Shown piece by piece: positions 11,826 through 24,026 of a stretch of DNA of 64,000 bases. The first letter of the stretch is position 1. The number at the start of each line of letters is the position of its first letter. This stretch comes from Glebionis coronaria (taxonomy: Eukaryota > Streptophyta > Magnoliopsida > Asterales > Asteraceae), in contig CM046875.1 in assembly GCA_025667525.1 (NCBI GenBank), forward strand, positions 433,826,617 through 433,890,616. The letters are read 5' to 3'. A program made the translations under genes and the position numbers. A model generated the notes under the pieces. It was not told where the DNA came from. It ran no database searches and was given only the letters and a program-made list of their open reading frames with translations.

Positions 11826-13229
11826 GATTTTAAAGAGAAAAAAAACATAAAATCCCTGGATAAAAAGAATGGTCGACGGTTTATGGAGAATTTTTAGGGT
11901 TCTTCATCAAAATTTAGGGTTTTCATAAATCGAAGGTAAACTTTCGTAATCCCTTTTTAATTTAATTATTTTTAACGTTTACATAATCATCTTATGATGG
12001 ATTTAGGTTAGGGTTTTAATAAGAATCTGTATTTTAATGATATTATAATGATTAGATGGTTTAGGGTTTGTAATTAATGGGGTTATGGGTAATTAATTAG
12101 GTTAAATTAATTAAACCCGTTTTTAAAAACTGGGCAGAATTTTGAGTCAATTGTTTTGATTATATCGGGAGTTCTAGGAACATTCAAGATGCGATCCAAG
12201 TATCCCTGAAAAGGTAATTTAAGTGGATTTCCAATTCAAGAAACTAGAACTAAATTGGAGGTCGGGAAGTGGGTCAAAAGCAGGTTACAACAGTCGGAGG
12301 TCAAAACAGTTTTGTAATCAGCCTGTTTACTTTTTAAGTTTTGGGTTGTTTGGGGTACTTAGGGTTGCAATGGGACCTTCTCACGAACATGAGAGATGTT
12401 TTATATATTGTTGTAAGTATTTGCACTTGGACTAAGATTGTGGTTTAGGGTAAGACCCTCTAATGGTAACAAACTTTTCATACGTTTAAAATCAGTGAAT
12501 TCTGGATAGGTTGCAATATATACACATATATCGGGGCCTTAACAGTATCTTTAAGGTTAGAGAAAGTGGGAGGTTTTAGATAACATATGTAAAAGTATGA
12601 ATATTCCTTTTACAGAAACCATGGGTATGTTTAAGTGGACGTTTGACTTAAAGTTTTGAGACCTGAAAACTGGGACTGTTTTGTGTAAAATATGAACGGG
12701 ATAGTTATTAAACTTAACCAAGTTAAGGACTTGTTAAGGAAGGGTAATGGGGTGATTAGAGCTTATCTATGAGGTATTTATATGGGAATAGGCTAGATGT
12801 CCATCATAGGTTGATGAGCCATCTTAGTGATTGGTTCGTGTATTGATTGCGTGTTTTTAGTTTGTTAGCTTGTTGCTAGTGCGAGGACTTGTGAAGAAGC
12901 AATCAGGTGAATTTCATAGTCCCATGTTTATTATTGATTTTGACTTCCAGATGGGATGGAAGAGACACTATGTTGGGTTATTTTCTAAATTGATGCTGTG
13001 AATGTTTTTGTAATTTGAGCTGGACTTGTGTGTACATTGTGTGATTAACTGCTATGTGATTCTTGATTGTGTATGAATTGGATCGGGGGACACGTGCCGT
13101 CTCAGTTATTGTGGTTTGACAAGGTAGGGGCCTTTGGATAGGTACATAGCGTGATCGTCTATGGGACCAATGGAAAATGACAAGGTAGTGGCCTTGGGAT
13201 AGGTACATAGGTGTATGGGCACCTATGGT

Positions 13230-13294
13230 ACCATGGTTGTTGGTAAGGCGTGATGCCTTGGTAATTGTGGTTGTTGGTAAGGCGTGATGCCTTG
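13230..13294. repeat. Short tandem duplication in the A LTR
   Basis: A block containing GTTGTTGGTAAGGCGTGATG occurs twice, about 34 bp apart. It is part of a repeat-rich LTR segment that also carries the 24-bp minisatellite in D. Confidence 0.65.
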
Positions 13295-13820
13295 AAATTG
13301 TGATGATTGATTTATCTAGAATGCTAGTTGTTAATGCATACTTGTAACACATTGTCCATATGTTATTGTGTTGATGGTTGTTATTCACAGCTTGTAACTG
13401 ATTTAGCGTTGGAGTCTAAACCTATGACTCTCACCAACTTTATGTTGACGTGTTTTAGTGTCTCTTTCAGGTGATGCTTTCGTTAGGCGTGAGAACTTAA
13501 GTGGCTAGGATTTGGAGAGCGTAGGAATGCATATAGAAGGATATCCCCGTTTCCTTCTTAGTTTTTTTATTTGTTCCTTTAATAAGTGATACTGTGGCAC
13601 ACATATGTTTGTTTTGATTATGTTACTTGTTTGTCTTGGGTAAGAGGTAGGACTGTTACCTACTTCCTAGACTCCTGCATTTGATGAGATATTGTCATGA
13701 CTTTTGTGTCACCATTTTATGACAATTCTTATTTCATATAGTTATCTCTATAGACACGCCATGTTGTGATGATATCCATACGTCGCGCCCCATATTCCGC
13801 CATGGTGGGTTGTGACAGAA

Positions 13821-13832
13821 TGGTATCAGAGA
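13821..13832 (+). other. Primer binding site of A
   Basis: TGGTATCAGAGA lies 3 nt after the LTR end. The first 11 bases match the usual complement of the initiator tRNA-Met 3' end (TGGTATCAGAGC). Confidence 0.8.
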
Positions 13833-15646
13833 CAATGGTTATAGAGAATTAGGTTGCCTAGTCGGCGTAGCCTAGTCTATAGCTTAAGGGTCCCTTCATA
13901 TAGGCGTCATAGGAGTATGTGTGCATTTTATATTAATTGATGTGTTTGGATGTTATTTATTGCGATGTTTTGACTAGTATGAATTGAACCATAGTAAGTT
14001 CATACTTAGCTACATGTTATTTTCTTTTCGAGTTTTGAATAGTGCGGGTTGAACTATAGTCGTATACGCTAGTCATTGTTGGATTTCCTTTAATTACGTT
14101 TTCATGTTCTTTATACATTTTGAATTTTCTCTACGGTGCTTCAGTTGGATTACGAGTTTATATGTTTCATGCATTGGCTACGTTATTTTAATACATGGAT
14201 TTTGGACCTTATTTTATGTTGTGGTTATGTGCTTATATGAGTTGTAGGATCTATGTGCTTATTTGAGTTGGTAGACCGATGTGTTATGTGTAGTATTAAT
14301 TCTTATATGTATCATCATAGGAGGGACTGCATTGGTGAAAGGGGACTAGTATAAGTATGATGGCCAACATAGTTATACAAGTACTAAGACATCAACAGAT
14401 TCCTAAATATGGTTGCATGAAAGAGGGTTAATACATGTTTGTTTATAGTATATGCTGGATGAATTTGAGTGTACGTATGCATATGCCTATGAATAATTCC
14501 CTTCTACGTATCAGTTGTATTCTTAGATTAGTTTGCTAGTTCTTTTCTCTTTGGGATGTTCAACTTCTGTAGTAGCGCATTTATCGAGTCCTCATTTCAC
14601 GTGTTTGTTTGTACGGTATTTTTGGTGTAGAGGCTATTGAGATGGTGGAGATTTCTTTTTGGAATAACGATATCTTTCGTTTTGAGTCTTACATGGTAAA
14701 AATAAAACTTGCAAATAGTAAAATAAAAATAGTTGTTGGTAGTCGATAAAATGAGGGTAAAGTGTCGAAAACGTGTTTGAAATAAGGTGGAATATAAATT
14801 TTTTTTAACATATAAGCATGGCTTTTTATTTTAAATATTTTGGTTTTGATCACCTAAAGTTATTGTTCTTTAGTTAGAATTCTTGTTCTTATTAACTTAA
14901 ATATGTTAAATCATGTATTAATCATATGATGGGTGAGAGTTTAAATTTTCTAAAATTAAAATAAATTAGACCATGAATTTTGTAATTAATAACGGTTTTT
15001 TTTTTGGGTTTAAAATCGTTTTGGTCATAACTTATTCGTTGTTAAAGCTTTTTGGGTGATTCAAAAGCCTAAAATTATGTACTTGGAACATATTTTTCAA
15101 AAATTCAGAAAGTTTAGTAATTGGAGGTCAGTAGCTTGGTCGAGTTAATTGTACAAGTGTCGAGTTCAAGGTTAATTTTCGGACAACATGGTTTAAACTT
15201 GTGTTTTAGGTATTTTGGGGTAATGAACACTTGGAGGGTTAACATAGAGATGAGTTGGGATAGAATTTGATATTTATTTAGACCTTAAAGCACATGGTTA
15301 TATCTTTATGAGTTTTGATTTATTGTATTTATGAGTAAGACTGAAATCGAGGTGACAGTTTTAAACCCGTCGAGTTATGTAATGGCTCCTAACTTGATTT
15401 CAAGACAGTTCTTGTTTGATGAGTTGCAAGATTTAGTTAGGTTGGTTACATAAATTTATGGTTTTAATAAGTTTCATCGCAGACGGTTAAGGCTCATGTG
15501 TTGTTGGTTGAAATTATTTTAGTTTAAACTGTGTTCATGTTTGAACGTAAGGTTTTATCAGGGATATGTATCCTCGTTTGGTTGCAGAGAATAAGTTTGA
15601 GTTTGGGAGTAAATATCGGGACAAGATTTCTATTAGGAGGGAGTGA
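13833..15646 (+). other. Internal region of A, noncoding
   Basis: About 1.8 kb with no open frame of interest. The first part matches the leader of D (44868 onwards). Near the 3' LTR lies the purine tract TATTAGGAGGGAGTGA (15631-15646). The pol-bearing middle found in D is absent. Confidence 0.75.
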
Positions 15647-18228
15647 TGTGACAACCCTAGGTTTTGGATTTGTCACTTGGTCTTACTTTTAGGTTATTTT
15701 ATGTGTGCTTACTTAATTTGTGTAATTACGTGTTTATTTTGAGTGATTAAGGTTGGTGTGGTTATCGTTTATGAGTATAGAAGTACTCATAAGTAAATCG
15801 AGGAACGGTTATTTCATGTTCATGAGCTCACAAGTTGTGACTATGAAAGGAAATGGTGATATTTTGGTGTTTACGTATACGTATATGTATTATAGAAAAT
15901 CGTATTTTTTTTTTACGATTTACGGTTTAGCATTTAGAGGTCTCGGATGAGGTAATTAGTCATATGAATATTTTTCGGGATGGTTTTAAGTCATTTAGGA
16001 CTTAGTTATAAAGTTTATTTCAAAATTTGAGATTTTTATTAAAAAGTGTATATTTTACGTCTTTTACGGTAAAACGCGTAAAAACTGACTAGTTTTACGG
16101 TTTTGAGGCTTTGGAGGCTTTAGGAGCTGAAATAAATTAAGGAAAATTAAGGTAATGTTATTAATACATATATTAATAATAAATAGAAAAAAAACGAATT
16201 TAAAGGGGGTTTAGGTCGGTTTGGAAAAAAGAAAAGAAGGAAAAAAGGAAAAAAAAAGAGGAAAAAGGAAAGTTGGGTTTTATATTTGGACTAGGATTCT
16301 TGTTACATTATATAAGTATTTTAAAGAGAAAAAAAAACATAAAATCCCTGGAGAAAAAGAATGGTCGACGGTTTATGGAGAATTTTTAGGGTTCTTCATC
16401 AAAATTTAGGGTTTTCATAAATCAAAGGTAAACTTTCGTAATCCCTTTTTAATTTAATTGTTTTTAATGTTTACATAATCATATTATGATGGATTTAGGT
16501 TAGGGTTTTAATAAGAATCTGTATTTTAATGATATTATAATGATTAGATGGTTTAGGGTTTGTAATTAATGGGGTTATGGGTAATTAATTAGGTTAAATT
16601 AATTAAACCCGCTTTTAAAAACTGTGCAGAATTTTGAGTCAATTATTTTGATCATATCAGGAGTTCTAGGAACATTCAAGATGCGATCCAAGTATCCCTG
16701 AAAAGGCAATTGAAGTGGCTTTCCAATGCAAGAAACTAGAACTAAATTGGAGGTAGGTAAGTGGGTCAAAAGCAGGTTACAACAGTCGGAGGTCAAAAGT
16801 TTTGTAATCAGCCTGTTTTCTTTTTAAGTTTTGGGTTGTTTGGGGTACTTAGGGTTTAGGGTAAGACCCTCTAATGGTAACAAACTTTTCATACGTTTAA
16901 GATCAGTGAATTCTGGATAGGTAGCAATATATACACATATATCGAGGCCTTAACAGTAGCTTTAAGGTTAGGGCAAGTGGGAGGTTTTAGCTAACATATG
17001 TAAAAGTATGAATATTCCTTTTACAGAAACCATGGGTATGTTTAAGTGGACGTTTGACTTAAAGTTTTGAGACCTAAAAACTGGGACTGTTTTGTGTAAA
17101 ATATGAACGGGGTAGTTATTAAACTTAACCAAGTTAAGGACTTGTTAAGGAAGGGTAATGGGGTGATTAGAGCTTATCTATGAGGTATTTATATGGGAAT
17201 AGGCTAGATGCCCATCATAGGTTGATGAGCCATCTTAGTGATTGGTTCGTGTATTGATTGCGTGTTTTTGGTTTGTTAGCTTGTTGCTAGTGCGAGGACT
17301 TGTGAAGAAGCAATCAGGTGAGTTTCATAGTCCCATGTTTATTATTGATTTTGACTTCCAGATGGGATGGAAGAGACACTGTGTTGAGTTATTTTCTAAA
17401 TTGATGCTGTGAATGTTTTTGTGATTTGAAATGGACTTGTGCGTACATTGTGTGATTAACTGCTATGTGATTCTTGATTGTGTATGATTTGGATTGGGGG
17501 ACACGTGCCGTCTCAGTTATTGTGGTTTGACAAGGTAGGGGCCTTGGGATAGGTACATAGCGTGATCGTCTATGGGACCATTGGAAAATGACAAGGTAGT
17601 GGCCTTGGGATAGGTACATAGGTGTATGGGCGCCTATGGTACCATGGTTGTTGGTAAGGCGTGATGCCTTGGTAATTGTGGTTGTTGGTAAGGTGTGATG
17701 CCTTGGAATTGTGATGATTGATTTATCTAGAATGCTAGTTGTTAATGCATACTTGTAACACATTGTCCAAATGTTATTGTGTTGATGGTTGTTATTCACA
17801 GCTTGTAACTGATTTAGCGTTGGAGTCTAAACCTATGACTCTCACCAACTTTATGTTGACGTGTTTTAGTGTCTCTTTCAGGTGATGCTTTCGTTAGGCG
17901 TGAGAACTTAAGTGGCTAGGATTTGGAGAGCGTAGGAATGCATATAGAAGGATATCCCCGTTTCCTTCTTAGTTTTTTTATTTGTTCCTTTAATAAGTGA
18001 TACTGTGGCACACATATGTTTGTTTTGATTATGTTACTTGTTTGTCTTGGGTAAGAGGTAGGACTGTTACCTACTTCCTAGACTCCTGCATTTGATGAGA
18101 TATTGTCATGACTTTTGTGTCACCATTTTATGACAATTCTTATTTCATATAGTTATCTCTATAGACACGCCATGTTGTGATGATATCCATACGTCGCGCC
18201 CCATATTTCGCCATGGTGGGGTGTGACA
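15647..18228 (+). repeat. 3' LTR of A
   Basis: 2582 bp, TGTGACAACC ... GGGTGTGACA, very similar to the 5' LTR by eye apart from the ~75-bp indel. It contains a TATATAAG motif at 16309-16316. Confidence 0.88.
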
Positions 18229-18233
18229 CATAT
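18229..18233. other. Right target site duplication of A (CATAT)
   Basis: Matches 11156-11160. B's LTR resumes directly after it (ACCCATTAACG, compared with ACCCATAAACG at 37323). Confidence 0.88.
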
Positions 18234-18363
18234 ACCCATTAACGTTATCCAAACCTCACTACAAACATACAAAATAAACACATAAGCATATAAAAGCACA
18301 TATTTGCACAAAACACCCTAAACTATAGTCTAAGTGACGAACCCCAAAACCATGGTTGTCACA
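18234..18363 (-). repeat. Leftmost (3') LTR of B, part 2
   Basis: The first 130 bp of the LTR in transcription sense (minus-strand TGTGACAACC begins at 18363). It is contiguous with 8538-11160 once A is removed. Confidence 0.85.
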
Positions 18364-18382
18364 TCACTCCCTCCTAATAGAA
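18364..18382 (-). other. Polypurine tract of B, unit 1
   Basis: The minus strand reads CTATTAGGAGGGAGTGA directly before the LTR. The identical tract lies at 37443-37459, and closely similar ones precede the 3' LTRs of A and D. Confidence 0.8.
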
Positions 18383-20769
18383 ATCTCGTCCCGAGATTTA
18401 CTCCTTAGGATCAAACACACAAATAACAAATCACATGAGGATACTTGTTCTAAATGAACTCCTATCATTTCCATGTGTACTTTAATTCAAGTTTCAAATT
18501 ACCACATATATTAACCAACATTATTTAAACTCATTCCGAAACTATTGACCTCATACCCATAAATCTCACAAATGACTCTTTTTAACACAAATCCCTAATA
18601 ACCGCTCATGCAAATATGCACTCTCAAACCACATTTACTATATCTCAATACATGAAATATATCATGTACACCACTCAATTCCCAAGGTAATTCTATACCC
18701 ATAAACTACTGGTCCATTCTTTCAAAAGATCATAAATGGACCTATAAAACTCGACATCAACTTTTCCTTTTTACCAAAATATACCACCCGTTAATAAGGG
18801 TGAAACTTCCTACATAACTTTGTCACTAAACTCTAGTGGTTTCCTCGTTTTCAACATATCATCTCATGTTGCTCTCATCCTTTCCACAAACACCATTACT
18901 ACATTAGTAGTCTCTTTCACCAATTTTTGTCCACCATAAGGACAACTCACCCTATCCTTCCATATAGTGCCTTAAATGGCATTCATCGACTTCTAGTATG
19001 ATAACTATCATTATATGAAAACTCAGACATCGCTAACGAGTTTTCCACCTCCCTCTAAATTAGTTACCCAAGCTCTCAACACGACTCCTATTCTTGTAGC
19101 AATTTCTCTCTTCATCCGTCCATTTCCAGTTAGCCGGATATACTCATGTCCAATCACGTTTATCAATCCCTTTAGTCCGTACCCCAAACCACATAAAAAT
19201 TCCAATTTCCTTACAAAAGTGACCTATGACGGTCTTTCACATATTCATTAGTTAGTTATTATCAACTGGCATCCAAACTCATGTTACAACTACTTCCATC
19301 AAATTTGGATAGCTCATTAGTAGCACCCATACACTTCTTTTCTCACTTTTCTCAATGAAAGATTTTTTTTTATTTTTTATTTTTTTATATTTTTTTGATA
19401 CCCAACACTTCCTTTATACCTACACAATGTCTTACCTTCAAGGTCATAGTGCTCCTCATCTTGTCTAAGTTAGACAAAACCCTTCGTCTCTCATGACACA
19501 TCACATATATAACTCCTCATCCATTCGATTATCGATACTAAGCCTTCCAATCCAACACTATCGGTTAGTGCCATTCCCTTTTCCACACTACAACAATATT
19601 AGAATGCTTTGTGATTTAGTCGACTCATTAGGCTATACCAAAGTTTTACCTTCGGTTCCTATCTCGACCTATTTCATTCATGATTCGCATCTATCCACAC
19701 TTCCTTCTTCTTCTCAGCTAATGGCATACATCACGAGGTTATGCTTCCCATCTTTCAAGTCATCTATACGTCAAAATTTTCCACGTAGCTTCACTTGTTT
19801 TCCTCACGACCAGTTCTCCTACTCCCTCCTAATAGGGACAAACTAGAGTTTCATGTGATTACATGCGGATCACACTCTCATCTTATACTCATATTAGTTT
19901 CCATATGTCTAAACTAAGCCATATTCTAAATTCTTACTCAAGTCTCATACTTCTATTATGACCTTGGACCTAACATGAGGTATTTTCAATCATCATCTTC
20001 TAAGAATACTTGGTTCTCTCCTTCCATGGTTCTCCCTAATTCCTTTACTATCATGTCCAACCAAAATTTCTCACTCAGTTCATCAACTCTATGGAAATCG
20101 TTATTTCATTGGATAATTCATAACTGTCTCTTCCATTGATCCTTCTTAAACACCTTCACTAAACTGATCCTATAATCACTTCTCCACGAACTTATTCCGC
20201 TCAGCTTCACTACTCATCCCTCGATATTGATTTCCACGAAATTCTATCTTTGTGTAGTCACTCGACTCCCCTTGTTTCTTCCATGAGTTCTTAATCTCCC
20301 ATGTTATGTAGTCACTCCATCACGATCTATTAGTTCATCTCTTTGTAGCTCCACTCGGTACTTGATCTTGTCCTTCTTTGTCACGAACCATACGGAGATT
20401 CCCATCATAGTGCTTGTCACCTTTCTAGTCCTTGTAACTTCTGTGACTCCTTCGAAATCTATTGCATCTTTCTAGCCACCGGCATGTAGTCCTTTTGGTT
20501 CCTTGCTTCATGAAGTAGCTCTTCACGCCTCCTTCTCGTCTCCATGATGTTACCTAGGAACTTCACACTACGTAGTAGCTTCTAACTTCAACTCATCTAC
20601 CACAATATTTCTAAAGGTACTTCAACCCCTCAATGGCTCACTCTTCCTTACTTGTTGTACTTCACCATTAATCATCCTCCTACCAATCATTCTTTCACAT
20701 CCATGTTTTCCTTCACGTGTCTACTACTACCTTGCCTCCATAACTTAACCAATTTCCTTGCGTGTTATT
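18383..20769 (-). pseudogene. Decayed gypsy pol, 3' part of B internal region 1
   Basis: Heavily mutated gypsy pol remnant. Across several minus frames one can still read an integrase core end at 19205-18990 (LTGNGRMKR ... VLRAWVTNLEGG, where intact proteins have TDGQSERT ... LRACV). An EFSYN-like block and MPFKALYGRIG follow near 18960, and FIGPFMIFGKNGPVVYG near 18700. No frame is continuous. Upstream of about 19300 the sequence is too scrambled to assign, and a T-rich run sits at 19367-19398. The minus frame at 19023-19205 is a fragment and not a small gene. Confidence 0.7.
20765..20769. other. Left target site duplication of C (TTATT)
   Basis: TTATT borders C and recurs at 31870-31874. 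The empty site is in B unit 2 near 39841-39848 (GTTATTTGCCCC). Confidence 0.93.
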
Positions 20770-21351
20770 TGTTGATGCAAAAGTTGGTTGATCCTTGCTA
20801 GACCCGAATTAGGCTTAATTCGGGTTGGCTGGGCTCCGGCTCCTGCACCAAGTGAATCGTTTGGTTGGGATCCTGCACACTAAACAGCACGCGTTAGGCT
20901 TACCGTGGGAATGTTTCCCACGATTAGACTCCGGCGTGAGAGTAAGTAATCGGTTTAAGGTTTATGTGAGTTTAGAGTACAAGTCGTAATACCTTTGTGG
21001 AACCCTTGGGGGTTCCTTTTATAGGCAGTGAAACCCTAGTGGGCTTTCACTGATGCTTCGGCCCCAAGGAAGAGATAAGCACCAGAATTAGAATGATTGT
21101 TATCTTCTAATTCTGGTAGTGAATATCCTCTCTTATTAGGATAAAGATATTCCTAGACAGAATATTATTCTGTCTAACCCTATGTCGGCCGTGTCGGCCG
21201 TACCGGGCCGTGGGCCGCACACATGCGTGCGGTTACTGTTCATCCAAGCCCGTAAGCCTGACTGACATTATTCCACCCATCTGTGATGGGCCGAATACGG
21301 GTAGTACCCATGGGCCGGGTCCATGACCCGGCTGGGGACTATACGTCATCA
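20770..21351 (-). repeat. 3' LTR of C
   Basis: 582 bp, TGTTGATG ... CGTCATCA on the plus strand, with complementary tips. The two differences from 31288-31869 that I find are both G/A transitions (CTGACATT versus CTAACATT, and GCCGAATA versus GCCGGATA). Confidence 0.95.
21016..21025 (-). promoter_or_regulatory. TATA box of the C 3' LTR
   Basis: Minus-strand CCTATAAAAG, identical to the motif in the 5' LTR at 31534-31543. Confidence 0.6.
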
Positions 21352-21363
21352 TGTCCCCCCAGT
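21352..21363 (-). other. Polypurine tract of C
   Basis: The minus strand reads CTGGGGGGACA immediately before the 3' LTR. Confidence 0.78.
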
Positions 21364-21938
21364 CTAGTTGTTACAACCGTAGGTGGAACCTCTAGACTAC
21401 ACAGATGCTCCCCGGACGTACCAAGGAAACCATAGCAAATGACAAATTGTCCAAGAATTTATGTTGGCCGCACGTGGCAACCTGGCTTAAGAAGTTATCT
21501 TATCACTATTTCAGCCGTACATAGCAACCGAGACAAATTAAATATATCATTAAATGTCAAGTCTTACGTAAGAGCCGCATAACCCGACATGAATAACTGT
21601 TCATCTGACTCGTTTGACTGACAAAAGTGCAGACAGTCAGAACCTTGAGCAGTGCAAACGTGTGGATCAGATATGACCCGTGGGTCCCACCTGACGTTTC
21701 ACTTGCCACTTGCCCCCTAGCCACACGATTAAGAATAGTGGCAGACACGTGTCACACATCCAACAGGCTGTGACCCATGAGGCAACCCTATAAATAAGCT
21801 ACCCCCACGGCTGTGTGAAACACACAGTTTATAACCTTCATTTCTGCCATTAAAGCTTTCCTCCTAGCTTGAACCAAATACGCACGGATCCCTTCACTCG
21901 CAGGTTAGAATACCACGTCCTTACACTCGTTTTTAGTA
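21364..21938 (+). promoter_or_regulatory. Upstream region of the antisense gene in C
   Basis: About 575 bp of non-LTR sequence before the plus-strand ATG at 21939. It holds a consensus TATA box, CTATAAATA at 21788-21796, and 35 bp upstream of that the perfect palindrome GACACGTGTC (21744-21753), which contains the CACGTG G-box/ABRE core. A TGACGT motif (bZIP/as-1 type) lies near 21692. This is the arrangement of a normal plant RNA polymerase II promoter, reading opposite to the element's genomic RNA. A leader of roughly 110 nt would separate the start site from the ATG. Confidence 0.68.
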
Positions 21939-22636
21939 ATGGCTCATAGAAACAGCCCTACCATTGGATCCGTGCTAAATGTCATGACCCAAGACCAATT
22001 AAACCATTTTTGTACAAATTATTTCATCCCTACCAACCTACACCCCTCACTTCCTGGCGCCGGAGACCTCATAACTGAGGCTCCAGCGGGTAAGATAGGC
22101 CTGTATACTCGCCTGTTTGATGCGGCTAATTACCGCATCCCTTTCACCCACTTTCTCGTAGATCTGCTAGGATATTATGATGTACATATTAGTCAGCTCC
22201 ACTGCATAGGTGCCTGTAAGATTAGCCAATTCGAGATTCTTTGCCGTGCTAGGAGAATCCCCCCCAACCGTAGAGTTATTTAGGTTGTTTTATACCCCCA
22301 ACTTAGTGAACGGTTGGGTATCTTTCAAGAAACGAGCCTCCAACAGTCCCCAATCACACAACAAACCAATGGATTCACTGAAAAATTGGTATGATCACTA
22401 CTTTTTCATTGACGCAGTGGTATGGCCGGGTGATTATATCATTAGAACTAGGATTCCGCACGACCCCAAGCCGCACACAAGTACATACAATCCTCGTCAC
22501 TCCCAAGATTTAGATCTAAATAGGACTTGATTCCACAGAAACCTACCCGAATCATTCCTATGCTTGCTAGGAATTAGCCGCAATTACTTTGGTCCTTCCA
22601 ATAGGTATCCCGTTTTTTGGAGAAGGCAGGGCGAAG

Positions 22637-22718
22637 GTAGGCTAATCATCCGTACGCCAAAAAGAATGTATACATGTATTTGAGTAATAACTAACATATG
22701 TTGTTTTGTGCTGGACAG
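22637..22718 (+). other. Intron 1 of the antisense gene
   Basis: 82 bp. The donor is GAAG|GTAGG and the acceptor GGACAG|AAATG; CTAAC at 22691-22695 is a good branch site. Removal joins GGC GAA G to AA ATG AAC, restoring the family sequence ..GEEMNFFG.. without a shift. Confidence 0.8.
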
Positions 22719-23310
22719 AAATGAACTTTTTTGGACTGTTGCGCCAGGGCGATCCAAGGCTTGTGCCGGAAGGTCTCCGTCCTCTCCGTGAAAATGAACA
22801 ACCCCTTCTCGAGCACACCCGACCCGTGACGGTTGCCTTGGAAGCCGTGCCTGATCCCCATTCTGATGAGGAGCATGGAGACAACAGCGATGGTGACAAT
22901 CAGATGAATGAAGGAGGGGCCGGGCCCTCCTCACCTCATAGGGAACAACAGGGGGACAATATTGAACGAACCACCTCCAGCATTCGCCGACTGATGGGCG
23001 ATGATGATGATGAAGTGCAACAACATGTCAACCTGGAAGAAGAGGAGGAAGATGAAGCCGAGGAGGAGATCGATGAACTAATAACGCAGCCCGTCGCCAG
23101 GCATACCCGGAAAAGAGGCAACCGTGCGAGAGGGACTGCCTCAGTCGAGATTGGCGAACACAATGCTCCCGCCAAGAGACTTCGAGAAGACCACCCCTTG
23201 TATCAATCTGTCGGAAGTGCTACCCAGGGTTCCGAGGCTAACCGGGCCGCTCATGTCGATCCCGTCACTCAAATTGCCCCAACCGCCTCCGAAGTAGCAA
23301 GAAGCAATAT

Positions 23311-23392
23311 GTAAGAACCCATCTTAATATGTAAGAATGACAAGTTTTCTTGTAAGAAATACTTAAGATATTTCGTAATATTTGTTTCGCAG
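23311..23392 (+). other. Intron 2 of the antisense gene
   Basis: 82 bp. The donor is AT|GTAAGAA and the acceptor TTTCGCAG|GGACAACC. Splicing gives ...SNMDNQAG... in frame; without it the frame stops at once (TAA at 23312). Confidence 0.75.
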
Positions 23393-23960
23393 GGACAACC
23401 AGGCTGGTGCCGCGCCTCCTTCTGACACCCAAGTGGATAAGGGGAAAGGAAAAGCAATGTAAGAAAACCCCACGGCCCCCACAAGGTCCGGCCCAGTATT
23501 TGAAGACGGTTCACCCATAGCCTCTCAAGACTTCCCCACGTCCGGCGCCCCTCAACCTTTCAACCCAGTATGGAATATTACTACGGCGTCACGACTGAGG
23601 AACGCTGATGAGTGCCGGGAATATCTCAACAACTGCATACCACCGGGCTTGGTGCAAGAGGTAAACTCGCTCAGTCATGCAGACTTGGCAGATGAGTACA
23701 ATGGTACTCTGGTACACCAAATGGCGATGGGAACCTCGATGAGGGTTAGGTTTGAAGCCGCGCTCGGGCATGTTGACTCTCTCAAGAGGAAAGTTGGACG
23801 GAGGGAGAAAATGATTGAAGAGAATGAGGCTCAGATTGCTGACCTCCAATCCCAATTGGTCAATGCCGAGGCAACCATTAAAAAACAATCAGCCCGCGTG
23901 AGTGAATACGACCAACAAGTATCCAACCTTGAGTCTCAACTAGATGCTGCAACCACCAAG

Positions 23961-24026
23961 GTACATATCCGTGCCGCGCCACCCATATTTAAAAAATGAA
24001 TGTGCTAACACGTTTTTTCCTTATAG
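23961..24026 (+). other. Intron 3 of the antisense gene
   Basis: 66 bp, short for a plant intron. The donor is CCAAG|GTACAT and the acceptor CCTTATAG|GTAGCC, with CTAAC at 24004-24008. Splicing joins two coiled-coil segments in the same frame; read-through meets TGA at 23998. Confidence 0.72.

Larger units (their letters stand above)
11161..13817 (+). repeat. 5' LTR of A
   Basis: 2657 bp, ending GGTTGTGACA. The first bases read TTTGACAACCC where the 3' LTR has TGTGACAACCC, so the terminal TG has mutated. It is about 75 bp longer than the 3' LTR, mainly because a block near 12363-12440 is missing from the latter. A 136-codon minus frame at 12978-13388 recurs at 17389-17799 through LTR duplication and is not considered a gene. 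Confidence 0.88.
11161..18228 (+). mobile_element. Element A: non-autonomous LTR retrotransposon, complete
   Basis: A complete 7.07-kb element in B's LTR, opposite in orientation. It has two LTRs of about 2.6 kb, a 1.83-kb internal region with a primer site and PPT, and a perfect 5-bp target duplication. The internal region resembles the start and the end of D's internal region but lacks the pol-bearing middle. It encodes nothing recognisable and must have moved with proteins from a related element. This is an internal-deletion or large non-autonomous (LARD-like) derivative. Confidence 0.88.

Noticed and set aside
12978..13388. A 136-codon minus frame repeated at 17389-17799
   Set aside because: It lies in both LTRs of A, so recurrence follows from LTR duplication. 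It has no known domain and no matching frame in D or B.
22584..23175. Minus-strand frames rich in Ser, Arg and Cys
   Set aside because: Shadows of the acidic exon 2 of the antisense gene.
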